The notes beneath the pieces were generated by a model. That model did not search any database, had not been told where the DNA came from, and saw only the letters and a program-made list of their open reading frames with translations. This document shows, in pieces, positions 43,340 to 56,078 of a DNA stretch of 64,000 nucleotides. Source of the stretch: Symbiodinium kawagutii (lineage: Eukaryota > Sar > Dinophyceae > Suessiales > Symbiodiniaceae); assembly GCA_009767595.1 (NCBI GenBank), contig VSDK01009419.1, positions 85,817 to 149,816 on the forward strand, read 5' to 3'. Every line of letters starts with the position of its first letter. The stretch's first letter is position 1. The position numbers and the translations under genes are program-made.

Positions 43340-43402
43340 CATAACATATATGACCTACATATATATATATAGATGTATATGTATGTATATATATATGTAT
43401 AC
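43340..43402. repeat. TATA/ATGTA microsatellite
   Basis: About 60 bp of TA and GTATATGTA words just upstream of a candidate exon. Confidence 0.85.
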
Positions 43403-43427
43403 TTCGATGGTTGGTTCTTGCTGGCAG

Positions 43428-43504
43428 CGGCAAGGCCACAACTTTCTCCAGCGACCATTGATGTCTGTCTCCTTAGTGGCGAAAGCTGGAACAGCGAGAG
43501 GGAC
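43428..43504 (+). CDS. Candidate exon, ubiquitin-like/ankyrin-protein N-terminal motif
   Basis: From AG 43426-43427 to GTGAAG. Reads ARPQLSPATIDVCLLSGESW then NSERD. The I-V-LLSGE pattern resembles the beta-grasp-like start common in dinoflagellate ankyrin proteins. A segment at 42951-43048 (SVAETLSYSSFSVEELWPIG, then stop) is nearby and may be unrelated. Confidence 0.3.
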
Positions 43505-43509
43505 GTGAA

Positions 43510-45198
43510 GCGTTTGTCGGCATTTCTACACTGATTTCAATCACAATTTCAAACACAAATTCGAATTTGAATGTATCTATTCATGTTCACCGATGTTTAT
43601 GATGTTTATGTATGGTGTATGTGTAAAAATATCATGTGCATTTAGTCGATGCGCATGTAGTCCGAGAATTCAAGGTTAGTATATTATGCATGGCAGATGT
43701 CAGTCCCAGTGACCTTTGACCCAAGTTCATGACTTCCATTGGATCTGCTGTTCAGTTTGCAATGTCCAAGAGGGTGGGTGCGCGTCGATCACTTGATTGC
43801 ATGACACACAGCCAACTTCACAACTCTTTTGATATACACATACACATTTGTACCTGTAGCACTGGATGCATACTATGAAGCGCAAATTATTGGACATCTC
43901 ATCCTTCCAGTCCTTCGCTGCTTAGGCGGTGGTGCACATTATCCAACATCACTTCACCTTCCCAGAAGGCGGTCGAGTCCAGATTGTTGAGTACCCTCAG
44001 TAGTGGTTAATACTACCGCGAATGGTTGGTAATATTGGTTGACATGGGCTGAGAACGAACTCATAGTGCTTATCAATGCTTATTGCCCCTAATGGAAATC
44101 AATCTTGTGGTGTGTGATATTGAAAAGTATATTCCAGCCATCTGCGCTGCATCCAAAGCCAGGCATTCGTGCGCGTTTGCATCGACTTTTGTTTGAAGAG
44201 CCAGGGCCTTTGTTGCAGAAGAAAAACGCATTTGCGGTAAGTTTTCAAATCGATTCCATGTTTCTTCATGGCAAGAACAAGAACTCCCATCGTTAGCAAT
44301 TAAAGCAAATCGGAAAGCAGGTTTTGTCACAGTTTCTTGTCCAACCCTGTGATGCAAGCAAAAAGAGCTAGGTATAGCCTAACCTGCGAGCAAGCACAAA
44401 GTGTTGAGATTGCTGCTACGACGCATCAAGCTCAGTCGACCTCCAGAGATTTTTGGAGCACTTTTGACAGAAGTCGTCAGATCATCAGCATGATGGCTGT
44501 TGGTCTAGCCTAGCCCTTTTTAGACTCACGGCCAACATCTTCAAATCCAAAATTTGCTTGTCATAGTTGGAAGCTGGCGAAAGAAAGTCAGAAGTGATCC
44601 TTGCCTAGTCTGTGCAACTTTCCTATTCAGCTTCCAGGAACATCGATGGCAAACGCCTGACGGAGGATGTACTGTGGTGAGACACCGAGATCAGTTTGAT
44701 CTGCCAGCAGCTTCAAGCTTCATGATTTGATCATGAAGGGTCTGGGTTCGGGCACTTGCGAAAATGTATCGTCCAAGTCTCTTTAGTCTCTTTGTATTCC
44801 AATTTATCTATTTCAAGGCAAGATTTTGACCAGCAACCGTTACCAGGCCAGCCCAGAAGTCTCAATCCTTTGCAAGTTGGATTTGCCATGAATAATCTGA
44901 TTCTAACTGTTAACACATTCACAATCCTTAGGACAACATTGTTTTTCAAGCTGTTGAGCTGAGGAATATCGATCAGAAAGAGAAAGCGCGCCTGCGGAAG
45001 TGCGCCGGGACATTTTTTCTTTTGGATCGTCAGATTGTTGGTCTTTGGGGTTGATCAGGCCGTGAGGTCAAAGCGGAACAACTTGACGATTCCTCACCAT
45101 TCCCCACGAAGAAATTGAAGCCAAGCTCACTTGGCCTCAAAATCGTCCTTCTCTGAAGACATTGCATTGAGCGTTATTTTTGGTCCTGCTTTGCATAG
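43510..45198. other. No clear gene
   Basis: AT-moderate sequence without convincing exons or notable repeats. Confidence 0.45.
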
Positions 45199-45492
45199 GT
45201 ACTTCGTGGACACCGGAAAGGATACAAGTCACCTACTAGCGTCATTGAGCATGCGCTTAGAGCCGCTGAAACTTTGAAGATCCAATCCTTGTCAAGGGGC
45301 ACTGTACCAGGCTATGTGGACTTTGGAAACCGTGCAAGTGTCCCCATTTCATTGACATTGCCCTTGACATTGCCCTTTTCAAGATTGCAAAGACACCGCT
45401 ATGACTCTCTGACACTTGGTCATGCGATGTTTCAGAACTACTTGGACCTGGATTTCCTGACAGGTCCCTCTTCAACATCTCAGAAAATCTGA
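45199..45492 (+). CDS. Candidate terminal exon, 97 codons
   Basis: Acceptor ATAG (AG 45197-45198), then VLRGHRKGYKSPTSVIEHAL, RAAETLKIQSLSRG and PGYVDFGNRA. It either leaves at the GT at 45342 or continues to LDLDFLTGPSSTSQKI and TGA. Good codon-like composition over ~140 nt; no family recognised. Confidence 0.4.
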   Translation, partial: VLRGHRKGYKSPTSVIEHALRAAETLKIQSLSRGTVPGYVDFGNRASVPISLTLPLTLPFSRLQRHRYDSLTLGHAMFQNYLDLDFLTGPSSTSQKI

Positions 45493-48060
45493 TTTGAGAC
45501 ATCCCAAGATGCCCGTTAAGGTCCCATTTTTTTACATAGTTAGATAGAGTCCCTAAGTGTTTGCAAAGGGCGTCAACGCTGCCAAAACCTGAGGCCGTCT
45601 CTGGTTCCGTCGCCCTGGATGCAGGGGAAACTGGCCAAGTAGCCAGCCAAGTCGCGGGGTGGAGCTGGGATATGAGTTCCATAATCTTCGGCAGCTTCCA
45701 CAGCCATTGGTTTCCCCATTGGTTCCCCAAGCCCAGTCGGGTGGAAGTTTCAGTTTCAGGTTCAAATTTGACACAAGTGTCAGCCGTGTCTACACAATTG
45801 ACCTCGCTATTTTCAAGCAAGTCCTTCACCTCCTTCGGAGTTGCAGTCCTTGTTCCAAGCATTTTTAAGTTTCAATTTGGAAGTCCTAAGAATTTTGAAG
45901 TCCCTTAGGGTCTTGAGGTCCAGTTTAGGAGCTCAAGGTGGCTGGGAGGTCACCAGGCGCTCGCTGAAGCTTTGGCTGCGGTGAAGCCCACGCGCGCGAG
46001 AGGGGCACACCATGGCGGAGGTTCAGTGCCATGGCAGAACGGTCGAACTTGGAAGGGTGTGCTACCAACCAATCCGTTACGCCATATGATCACGAACCAT
46101 TAGACACTTCATGATGGTCTGAACTTCTCAACATTCGCTGCTGCAAAGAATTCTTTGGCTCTTAGAATTCTTTGAATTTGACCGATGCAGAAACATGCAG
46201 AAACGATGAACCATGATGAATCCAAGGCGGTACCCGCCGCCACCAGTCGCCTGGACGCATTGGTGAATAAACGAATAAGGAGAGGAAGGAGAGGAAGGAG
46301 AGGAAGAGAGAGAGAGAGAGTATGTGTAGCATCTTGTAACTTGGACACTGGACATGTTCAGCTGCCTTTGAGGTTCTGAGCAAGAACCCATTTCCGCACT
46401 CCACCTTTCCAGTCCGTGGAGTCACCAGTTCCTTGGTGGCAGTAGGCGCTGCAGGTACTTTGGTCCCAAAAGCCAGAGCATGATGTCCGCTTGAGCATAG
46501 ATTTGATGCGAACCTGCGATTTCACAGAAGCTCTACCCAGGAAGTACAAAGGAAGACACCTAGTTGCCAAGTTCATGATCTCAATCAAGTACGCAGTCAA
46601 GTGAAGTTGAAGCCAATGACAGCCTTTTATGCGTAGAGACGAGCACATTGTAATGAACAAAACTTGGTTCAAGGCTAGTTCAAGGTGGGTTCAGAGTTCT
46701 GCTCAGTGGTGCTTTGTCCGAGGCGGCTTACTTTCGGGCGGTCCCGAGCCAAGATGATTGACAGGTCGCTTCAACTGACTTGCTACAGGGTTTGCTGAAA
46801 GAAGTACAAGCCGAGCCTGGCTGTGACATGGTGAATTTCTGGTGACGAATCACAGGTTGTGACACGGTTTTGCAGCCAAACAGCCACCCGAGGCTTGAAC
46901 TATCCAGTTCTGACCCAGAATCCTCCCGGGTGGGTTCTTCAGCTGAAAAAGAGCAGCTTGAATCGGCATGCTCAGCACCTGGATGTCCCTGAGAATGTTG
47001 GCCATTGTGACCAACAAAAGCTTTGGCAGATGAAACAAGTCAGACATCCAATTGAGAAACAGTATTGCGTTGATATCTGGCACGTTAACATCGTAACTGT
47101 TGGATTTTGTCCAATAGACATGTCACATACATCTGCAAACTTCAGGGAGGCCGTGCATCCAAGGAAGGGCAACCTCCTCCAAGCCCTTTGCAGCAGCTCA
47201 TAGCGACACCTGAAGGCTGGGAGGGACTGACCTGGGACAGGGACCTGGGAGGGACTTGGGGAGCTGTGGATCGGAGCCGCTGGTCCTCTCTTGGCGGTCC
47301 TCACAGCAGGATGTGACATGTCTCGCTTCAGGTTTCCTGGCAAAGCAGCGGAAACGCATGCTGGAAGGAAAAGGCCAGGGCTTGGCAGCAACCATTCGAA
47401 GCCAACCAAACGACACCAGAATGATTTACAAAGCACAACTTCAGTTTGAGTTTTCCGTAAAATGTATTTTGCGTGCAGAAACTGTTGATGCTCTGTTTGC
47501 AATGCACAAACGAATCCTACGAAATTCTTCAAATCAATGTGCATCTATGCAGCCATCCTTGCCACAGGTGGAGCAGTTGGAGCAGCTGGAGCAGCTGGAG
47601 GTACCGTTTTTTGTTTCTGAGACAGCGCCAATTTACATTCTGGGAGCCATGATATCCAACAAAAAAATCTGCACAATTGTAGTGGGAAAGCGTAGCGAAT
47701 TCGAGACGACACTTCGGCTCACATTGGAATTTGCAAGATCATTGGGTGCTATTTGCACAGCTGCAAGTCGATAAATCCTGTTGTTTTGATTTTAAAGAAC
47801 ACACGTGTCTTATGAAGTCCCATTTCTTTGATAAGTCTGCTGCATGTCGTAATCTCCCTTTGGTTTGACCTGGGAAGCTATTCTGCTGATGTGAGCAACT
47901 GCAGTAGGCAGTCTGGGACAGGTTCCTGTTCTGATTTTCAGCCTTTTTGTTGGCCATGCTGCGGGAATGGTGACAGCACGTTGCACTCAGAGACACTGCT
48001 GCATGAGGAATACTTCTATTCCATCTAATCTATACAGTACACATGTACGTATGTAATACA
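45493..48060. other. Stretch with weak open segments
   Basis: Several + strand segments (45560-45870, 46870-47000, 47320-47410 with FLAKQRKRMLEGKGQGLA) look partly coding, but borders and frames are ambiguous. No gene is asserted. Confidence 0.35.
46271..46322. repeat. GGAGAGGAA / GA microsatellite
   Basis: GGAGAGGAA units pass into a GA run. Confidence 0.9.
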
Positions 48061-48120
48061 TAAACATAATTACACCCAGGACACACACATATATATATAT
48101 ATACATAATAGATACAAACA

Positions 48121-48256
<136 letters not shown>

Positions 48257-48678
48257 TAGACATAACAGTAGAAGATGTGATTCACTCTATATGAATATGT
48301 AATGACATGTATTGTTTTTCTGTGTATCCCCATGAATCAGCCTCTGTTTTGCTGGAGGTGCTCCCGGCGGCCGCGGCCGTGATGGAGCGTCCGGCGGCAG
48401 ACTTGGTGGAGGCGAGGGCATGGCATGCACCATGGATCATTCAGGGCTGTCCAGTATGTGGTTTATCAAACATCCTGATCATTGATCATCTGAAATCATA
48501 TTTCTACACATAGAATCGTTTTCTTTGGATTTAGATATAAATTCTTAAGTTGAAGACTTAATGAATGCATATATATATATATATATACAAAATAGGATTC
48601 TTAGATTTCTGTCGTAAATTCTGTGTTTGGAAGTTTGTTTCGCTTTGAATCTTCGAAGTTTTGGGTCCGAGAGCGCAG

Positions 48679-48791
48679 GAGGTGGCAAAGGTCGTCGACG
48701 TCGTGGCCGCTTCGGTGCCTTCGGTGGTGGCTATGGCAGTGGAGGGGCTGATGGCGGCATGGACGATGAGTGGTTCGATGGAGGCGTCACT
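48679..48791 (+). CDS. Gly/Arg-rich exon (RGG-like), likely RNA-binding protein
   Basis: From GCAG (AG 48677-48678) to a consensus donor GTGAGT at 48792. Reads GGGKGRRRRGRFGAFGGGYG then GGADGGMDDEWFDGGVT, an RGG-type low-complexity segment followed by an acidic/aromatic patch. Such segments usually bind RNA or nucleolar partners. An upstream segment at 48341-48440 also reads Gly/Arg-rich (AGGAPGGRGRDGASGGRLGG). After the satellite, 51858-51961 reads DDEEDPAEEAAEEGLGIGMP and ends in TGA, possibly the acidic C-terminus of the same protein. The phases do not join directly, so another exon is needed. A competing frame across the exon is Val/Ala-rich and less plausible. Confidence 0.45.
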
Positions 48792-48840
48792 GTGAGTGCA
48801 GCTGTTGAAGTGGAAAATCTAAGTCTCTTCTGTTGGAATC

Positions 48841-51743
48841 TTGATTCATCTTGATTCATCTTGATTCATCTTGATTCATCTTGATTCATCTGGATTCATC
48901 TTGATTCATCTGGATTCATCTTGATTCATCTGGATTCATCTTGATTCATCTGGATTCATCTTGATTCATCTGGATTCATCTTGATTCATCTGGATTCATC
49001 TTGATTCATCTGGATTCATCTTGATTCATCTGGATTCATCTTGATTCATCTGGATTCATCTTGATTCATCTGGATTCATCTTGATTCATCTGGATTCATC
49101 TTGATTCATCTGGATTCATCTTGATTCATCTGGATTCATCTTGATTCATCTGGATTCATCTTGATTCATCTGGATTCATCTTGATTCATCTGGATTCATC
49201 TTGATTCATCTGGATTCATCTTGATTCATCTGGATTCATCTTGATTCATCTGGATTCATCTTGATTCATCTGGATTCATCTTGATTCATCTGGATTCATC
49301 TTGATTCATCTGGATTCATCTTGATTCATCTGGATTCATCTTGATTCATCTGGATTCATCTTGATTCATCTGGATTCATCTTGATTCATCTGGATTCATC
49401 TTGATTCATCTGGATTCATCTTGATTCATCTGGATTCATCTTGATTCATCTGGATTCATCTTGATTCATCTGGATTCATCTTGATTCATCTGGATTCATC
49501 TTGATTCATCTGGATTCATCTTGATTCATCTGGATTCATCTTGATTCATCTGGATTCATCTTGATTCATCTGGATTCATCTTGATTCATCTGGATTCATC
49601 TTGATTCATCTGGATTCATCTTGATTCATCTGGATTCATCTTGATTCATCTGGATTCATCTTGATTCATCTGGATTCATCTTGATTCATCTGGATTCATC
49701 TTGATTCATCTGGATTCATCTTGATTCATCTGGATTCATCTTGATTCATCTGGATTCATCTTGATTCATCTGGATTCATCTTGATTCATCTGGATTCATC
49801 TTGATTCATCTGGATTCATCTTGATTCATCTGGATTCATCTTGATTCATCTGGATTCATCTTGATTCATCTGGATTCATCTTGATTCATCTGGATTCATC
49901 TTGATTCATCTGGATTCATCTTGATTCATCTGGATTCATCTTGATTCATCTGGATTCATCTTGATTCATCTGGATTCATCTTGATTCATCTGGATTCATC
50001 TTGATTCATCTGGATTCATCTTGATTCATCTGGATTCATCTTGATTCATCTGGATTCATCTTGATTCATCTGGATTCATCTTGATTCATCTGGATTCATC
50101 TTGATTCATCTGGATTCATCTTGATTCATCTGGATTCATCTTGATTCATCTGGATTCATCTTGATTCATCTGGATTCATCTTGATTCATCTGGATTCATC
50201 TTGATTCATCTGGATTCATCTTGATTCATCTGGATTCATCTTGATTCATCTGGATTCATCTTGATTCATCTGGATTCATCTTGATTCATCTGGATTCATC
50301 TTGATTCATCTGGATTCATCTTGATTCATCTGGATTCATCTTGATTCATCTGGATTCATCTTGATTCATCTGGATTCATCTTGATTCATCTGGATTCATC
50401 TTGATTCATCTGGATTCATCTTGATTCATCTGGATTCATCTTGATTCATCTGGATTCATCTTGATTCATCTGGATTCATCTTGATTCATCTGGATTCATC
50501 TTGATTCATCTGGATTCATCTTGATTCATCTGGATTCATCTTGATTCATCTGGATTCATCTTGATTCATCTGGATTCATCTTGATTCATCTGGATTCATC
50601 TTGATTCATCTGGATTCATCTTGATTCATCTGGATTCATCTTGATTCATCTGGATTCATCTTGATTCATCTGGATTCATCTTGATTCATCTGGATTCATC
50701 TTGATTCATCTGGATTCATCTTGATTCATCTGGATTCATCTTGATTCATCTGGATTCATCTTGATTCATCTGGATTCATCTTGATTCATCTGGATTCATC
50801 TTGATTCATCTGGATTCATCTTGATTCATCTGGATTCATCTTGATTCATCTGGATTCATCTTGATTCATCTGGATTCATCTTGATTCATCTGGATTCATC
50901 TTGATTCATCTGGATTCATCTTGATTCATCTGGATTCATCTTGATTCATCTGGATTCATCTTGATTCATCTGGATTCATCTTGATTCATCTGGATTCATC
51001 TTGATTCATCTGGATTCATCTTGATTCATCTGGATTCATCTTGATTCATCTGGATTCATCTTGATTCATCTGGATTCATCTTGATTCATCTGGATTCATC
51101 TTGATTCATCTGGATTCATCTTGATTCATCTGGATTCATCTTGATTCATCTGGATTCATCTTGATTCATCTGGATTCATCTTGATTCATCTGGATTCATC
51201 TTGATTCATCTGGATTCATCTTGATTCATCTGGATTCATCTTGATTCATCTGGATTCATCTTGATTCATCTGGATTCATCTTGATTCATCTGGATTCATC
51301 TTGATTCATCTGGATTCATCTTGATTCATCTGGATTCATCTTGATTCATCTGGATTCATCTTGATTCATCTGGATTCATCTTGATTCATCTGGATTCATC
51401 TTGATTCATCTGGATTCATCTTGATTCATCTGGATTCATCTTGATTCATCTGGATTCATCTTGATTCATCTGGATTCATCTTGATTCATCTGGATTCATC
51501 TTGATTCATCTGGATTCATCTTGATTCATCTGGATTCATCTTGATTCATCTGGATTCATCTTGATTCATCTGGATTCATCTTGATTCATCTGGATTCATC
51601 TTGATTCATCTGGATTCATCTTGATTCATCTGGATTCATCTTGATTCATCTGGATTCATCTTGATTCATCTGGATTCATCTTGATTCATCTGGATTCATC
51701 TTGATTCATCTTGATTCATCTTGATTCATCTTGATTCATCTTG
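48841..51743. repeat. 2.9-kb perfect satellite of alternating 10-mers
   Basis: 290 head-to-tail 10-bp units. Four TTGATTCATC copies lead, then 141 copies of the dimer TTGATTCATCTGGATTCATC (48881-51700), then four TTGATTCATC copies and a TTG remnant. I saw no other substitution. No frame is open through it on either strand because the 20-bp dimer cycles through all phases and meets TGA. It starts 45 bp after the Gly/Arg exon donor, so it is probably intronic. Confidence 0.98.
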
Positions 51744-51857
51744 GGGTTTGCTGTGGCCTTCTGTTGACTTCAGGGATTTTGAGGGAATTCTTGACTAAGC
51801 GAGATGTCCTGTACTTGGGTCGCTGTCATTGACCTTGGACCTCGGCCTTGTTGCAAG

Positions 51858-51961
51858 ATGACGAAGAAGATCCAGCTGAAGAAGCAGCTGAAGAAGGTCT
51901 GGGGATTGGCATGCCAGTGGCTCGGCTGTCAACACAGCAACCATACCGCCGTAGCTCCTGA
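51858..51961 (+). CDS. Candidate acidic terminal exon
   Basis: After CAAG (AG 51856-51857) the frame gives DDEEDPAEEAAEEGLGIGMP, ending YRRSS and TGA. Possible C-terminus of the Gly/Arg-rich gene across the satellite; the connection is inferred. Confidence 0.4.
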
Positions 51962-52235
51962 GCTTCAGAAGCCCTGGCGACTAAGCCCCCAAAGTTGCCT
52001 CAGCCCATGGGATTGATCTGTTACATGTTTTCTCGTGGTGACAACATATGATAACTTGGCGTCCAAACCACTTTTGTGTCTCCCTCACTGAAGGCCCAGG
52101 TTCCCGCAACAACTTTTTTAGGTTGGTGGATGGGGAGTTTGTATGTGCGACTGTAAGCATGGACGATCACAACTTGGCTTGATACTCCAGACATATGTGG
52201 TGTGATTTGGCTTGGAGACTTCTTGGGCCCTCAAG

Positions 52236-52337
52236 TTTGGAGGAGTTCTTTCTGGTGTGCCATTGCAATCCTCAGAAGGCATGTCACTAAAGGCTTTGGA
52301 GAAGCATGCAGACGCATCCAATCTCATCTTGTCTGAG
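52236..52337 (+). CDS. Candidate internal exon
   Basis: 34 codons from CAAG (AG 52234-52235) to donor GTACGT (52338), phase 0. Reads FGGVLSGVPLQSSEGMSLKA then LEKHADASNLILSE. No family recognised. Confidence 0.4.
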
Positions 52338-52901
52338 GTACGTGTATGCTACCTGGCTTTGCAAAGAGAGTCGCTGGCGACGTGTGGATTTACTCGGCAA
52401 ATCAGCGAAAGATCCCATGTTTGGTGCATGGATTGTTTTGCCTCGGCTTGAAACCTCAGACACCTAGCACTCAAGGGGCAAGACTTTAGCTTGGAACCTC
52501 ATGGATTCTTAGAGAATCTTTATCATTGGCGACTTGCGTAGCGTGGTAGATTGGTTTGAATTCATCCCATGCCTCAACTCTGAGCGTGGCAAAGTCATAA
52601 GCCGTGGACCAGCGCGGATCAAGGCAACTTCTTCGCACCCGGCACCGATTGCTACAATGGTTCCTGGGATTCCAGGGTTTTGGCAGAGCAAGAACGAACA
52701 TGTGCTGGCAGTTAGATCTTAGATGCAATTACCAGTAGCAAAATGCATGTAGACAGTGCAACTATGATGCATCCGATTTCTGACAGACATAACTGCACCC
52801 AAAACGCACTGGTGATCAGAATGAAGACTCTCAGCAATCAGTTCCACAGAAGTTTTCTTAGAAAATGCGTTGAAATGCAACCACACCAAGCAACATTTGA
52901 G

Positions 52902-52973
52902 GCCTTATCGGTGACGTGGTCGATGTTCAGACCGTTGCGGAGGCGGCTGGCGAGGCCGGAGTTGTTTTTGCTG
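52902..52973 (+). CDS. Candidate exon, NmrA/SDR-like segment
   Basis: After TTGAG (AG 52900-52901): LIGDVVDVQTVAEAAGEAGV then VFA, with a GA donor possible at 52975. GDV-D---V--AA--AGVVF resembles the strand-helix-strand of NAD(P)-binding epimerase-like folds. Short, so tentative. Confidence 0.3.
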
Positions 52974-53501
52974 GATCCTAGCAGTTCTTAGATGAACAAT
53001 ATATCGCATGATTTATGGTGTGAATATAGGCACAATGAACATATACATCATTTTGGTAATATTTGCAAAATAGGTTAACTACATATTGCATGTTGTGTCT
53101 AAAATGGTTTTGTTCACCGGAAACTAGAGTACAGCTCCTGCGATGTCCCAAGTTCTTCTATAATATTGGTGCTGTTGATCTCGGTTTTGTCACAAAAGCC
53201 ATGGGAGCGAAACAGGAGGAGTTTCTCTTCACAGTGCGCTGTCTTTGTAGCATGCCTCGAAGAAGGAGAGCCCTGAAAGCACAGTGCAGTGGCACAGTGA
53301 TCACAGTGCTACTTACACACACACACACAAGGTGCACAGTGCTATGCACATTTCCAGTGTCCAGTGCTTTATGCTGCAAATGATACAGTCAACCCATTAT
53401 GGAGCTGAAACAGCAGTGTTTGCACTTGATGAATTTGGGTTTGGTTCCTGTAAACTTGTGCAGAACTCCATGCCCAAACTGGCCATGTGGCCTTTTCGCA
53501 G

Positions 53502-53573
53502 GACATTCTCTTCAGTGTCATCAATTCCAGTTTCACCGATGGCAACTTGGCGCTGAAGTGGCTTTCGAATTGA
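53502..53573 (+). CDS. Candidate terminal exon
   Basis: After CGCAG (AG 53500-53501): DILFSVINSSFTDGNLALKW then LSN and TGA. It may instead leave earlier by a cryptic donor. Confidence 0.3.
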   Translation, partial: DILFSVINSSFTDGNLALKWLSN

Positions 53574-53632
53574 AGGATGGGAGAGAGGGAGAGAGAGGGA
53601 GAGAGAGAGTAGGGAGAGAGAGAGAGAGAGCA
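53574..53632. repeat. GA microsatellite
   Basis: GAGAGAGG units, almost pure purine, about 55 bp. Confidence 0.9.
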
Positions 53633-53784
53633 CATCATGTCAGTGAAACTCAACTGCTGCTTTCCATTTTTTGGCTCCATTTCTGGCTTCCTCATAGTGG
53701 GTTCATGCTTCTGGGTCTCTGACGTCCTTCAGTTTTGACACCTCGTTGCCCTTGTTTTTTTTTTCCTTTTTTCTCTCCACTGAG

Positions 53785-53874
53785 GCACACGAGGCAATCT
53801 CGGCGAATCGCAAAGTTCTCAAGTGCGAGCCTCACTTGGAACCTGGTACTTTGAATCCAGCTTCGCTTCTTTGA
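53785..53874 (+). CDS. Candidate exon
   Basis: After CTGAG (AG 53783-53784): AHEAISANRKVLKCEPHLEP then GTLNPASLL and TGA. Balanced composition; no family recognised. Confidence 0.3.
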   Translation, partial: AHEAISANRKVLKCEPHLEPGTLNPASLL

Positions 53875-54484
53875 ATTTCGAAACAGATCCGTAGCGGCCG
53901 TAGCGGTCCGTAGCACACGCATTGCACACTTGGGAATTCTCATCGGTTCCAGGCCTGGTTCTTCTGACGAGGTGCTGAAGAGCGTTGACGGTTGTCACTC
54001 TTGGTTTTTGACGGCGAAGTTTGGATCTGTCAAAACGTAAGTTGTCACAAACCAAGTGTAGATCCAAGGTGGGGAGGAAATACTTCACCTTCATGTGATC
54101 AAGATTTATCAAGATAGTAAACCTCCACTGAACAATTGCACATTTGTGGCGGTTTCACTTGCATGAACTCGCTTGCTCGGTGGGTTTTGGGAGGCTTTGG
54201 AACTTATGAAAAGCAAAACCGGAGTACACTAGGTAGCAGGTACAGGCCGAAGCAATTGCAGAAATCTGTGCTATAGAATCCGCTTATTGTCGTATTGTCG
54301 CGGGTCTCTGTATTGCAACGTGTTATACGGACGGACAATCGTGTTCCATGTGTGCAAGCAGTGAAGCTCTTGACTCTAGCTGGTGTGAGAGGTTCATTGC
54401 ATTGATGTTCATAATTTTGAGATGTTACGCCGGCACCAAAATCGGGACAGGACAACCACAGAGGGATGAGCAGACTTACAGCTT

Positions 54485-54548
54485 ACATTTTATTTACAAC
54501 TTACTATTTACATGTACAACTTACTATTTACATTTACAACTCACGATT
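54485..54548. repeat. About 20-bp TTACAACTTACTATTTACAT repeat
   Basis: Three imperfect copies of a 20-bp unit with TTTACA words. Confidence 0.85.
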
Positions 54549-54621
54549 TACATCAATTTTCTATTCACTTGACTTACTTTTTTACAGCCTACTGATGCTT
54601 CATACAATTTGTGCCTCTCAG

Positions 54622-54798
54622 GTGGGGAATGACGATTTGCCCCCCTGGGTGATTCTGGACAAATTGCCAAGTGAGAAGCTGCAAACTCAGGGGATGTGGG
54701 ACGCTGTGCATCCTTGTTCCTGTCGATGTTTTGAAGAATGTTCACCGGCCAAATGGTTGGTCAAATGTGGTAATGGAGTTGTTTCACACATGTGCTAA
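54622..54798 (+). CDS. Candidate exon with Cys-rich end
   Basis: After CTCAG (AG 54620-54621): VGNDDLPPWVILDKLPSEKL then QTQGMWDAVHPCSCRCFEEC. Strong acceptor and coding-like start; the real 3' border may precede the Cys-rich tail. Confidence 0.4.
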   Translation: MGNDDLPPWVILDKLPSEKLQTQGMWDAVHPCSCRCFEECSPAKWLVKCGNGVVSHMC

Positions 54799-54966
54799 TG
54801 GAGGTCATCACATTTTCACCACATGAATGGTCGGTTAAGGAGTTTAACCATTGAATGGTCAAAATATGTCAACACGAACGGTTAAACATAACATTAAAAT
54901 CGTTAAACAGCCAGGATTTGCAGGCCACGATTTTCATCCCACTTTCATCGCAAATCGACGCTCCAG

Positions 54967-55071
54967 GTTGGAGGCCTTGAGCTGAGGACCGTGACACTTC
55001 CTTTGGACACAAATCCCATGCTATCCAAAGAAATATCCGAAGGAATGTCCCAAGGAATATCAAGGAGTTGA
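54967..55071 (+). CDS. Candidate exon
   Basis: After TCCAG (AG 54965-54966): VGGLELRTVTLPLDTNPMLS then KEISEGMSQGISRS and TGA. Confidence 0.35.
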   Translation, partial: VGGLELRTVTLPLDTNPMLSKEISEGMSQGISRS

Positions 55072-55224
55072 TGTGTTTTTTGTTGGGTCTGACTACATTT
55101 CGGAGGTTAGGATATGTGAGTAGCCTTGTCTCATCTTGTTTCTATGGCCCCCAAGTGCGAAAGGGATGATTCAAGATTCTGAAAAGGGCCTGCAGCTCTA
55201 AAGGGTTTTATAACGAGTTGCAAG

Positions 55225-55316
55225 GACCACAAACTGCGAGTTTCATTGGAACATGCGACGCACGACACAGAGCCTTTGAGAAGTTCGGCCAGGAGAGCCA
55301 TCGACATCGACGCCAC
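55225..55316 (+). CDS. Candidate internal exon
   Basis: From CAAG (AG 55223-55224) to donor GTGAGC (55317). Reads DHKLRVSLEHATHDTEPLRS then SARRAIDIDA. It has good splice borders at both ends and one open frame of protein-like composition. Family unknown. Confidence 0.45.
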
Positions 55317-56078
55317 GTGAGCTTCAGCCTGGGAATGGGATACACACTTTACATCACTTTACCAATCTGTACAATCTTGGGATATTTTTTCTTTGATGAG
55401 GGATACACTACCTGCTTTTGGATGATATTTTGATGACATTTTACCCATCCCTACCGTTGTGTGGAGACCCTGGAGACCAAAGAAATTTCTCATCAGCTGG
55501 GTTGCTTGGCGCTGATCAGTGCATGAGCTGACACGAAGATAGCGAAGCTTTCGACCCCATATTCGATGTTGCATATTCGATGCGACATGCTCGAACTGTT
55601 GACCAGTCCAGGATGAACAAATTTCGGGCATCTATGGGCCAGTGACCTGGGTTTAAAAGATCATCCCTGAAATTAATTGTCTTTTGGCAAGGCAGCCTTG
55701 CAATTACAAATAAGAGACATAGCGTGCAACACGCCTCGAGGTGAGATTTTCCAGGCTGCATCGATTTGACACACTCGAAGTTAGGGTGTCCGACTGTGAC
55801 ACTTTACAAAGGCGAGCGAAGCATGTGGCTGGTAAGTGGGTAAACCAAATGAATCGTAGAACTAGCAAGTCAGCTATTATTTTCATTAACATTATTAGAA
55901 GTATTTGGATTTGATCAAATGGATGGCCTTGCCTTTATCTCATTTTCAATTAACACCGAGAACGTGATGCCAAGGTTCCTATCTCACTGCACAAGGTCAA
56001 TGAGCCAATAAGCTCTGGGGTCCTGAGAGGATCTCTGGATCTTTTTGGCAGATGCACGTTTTTGAGAGGTTTACCAAG

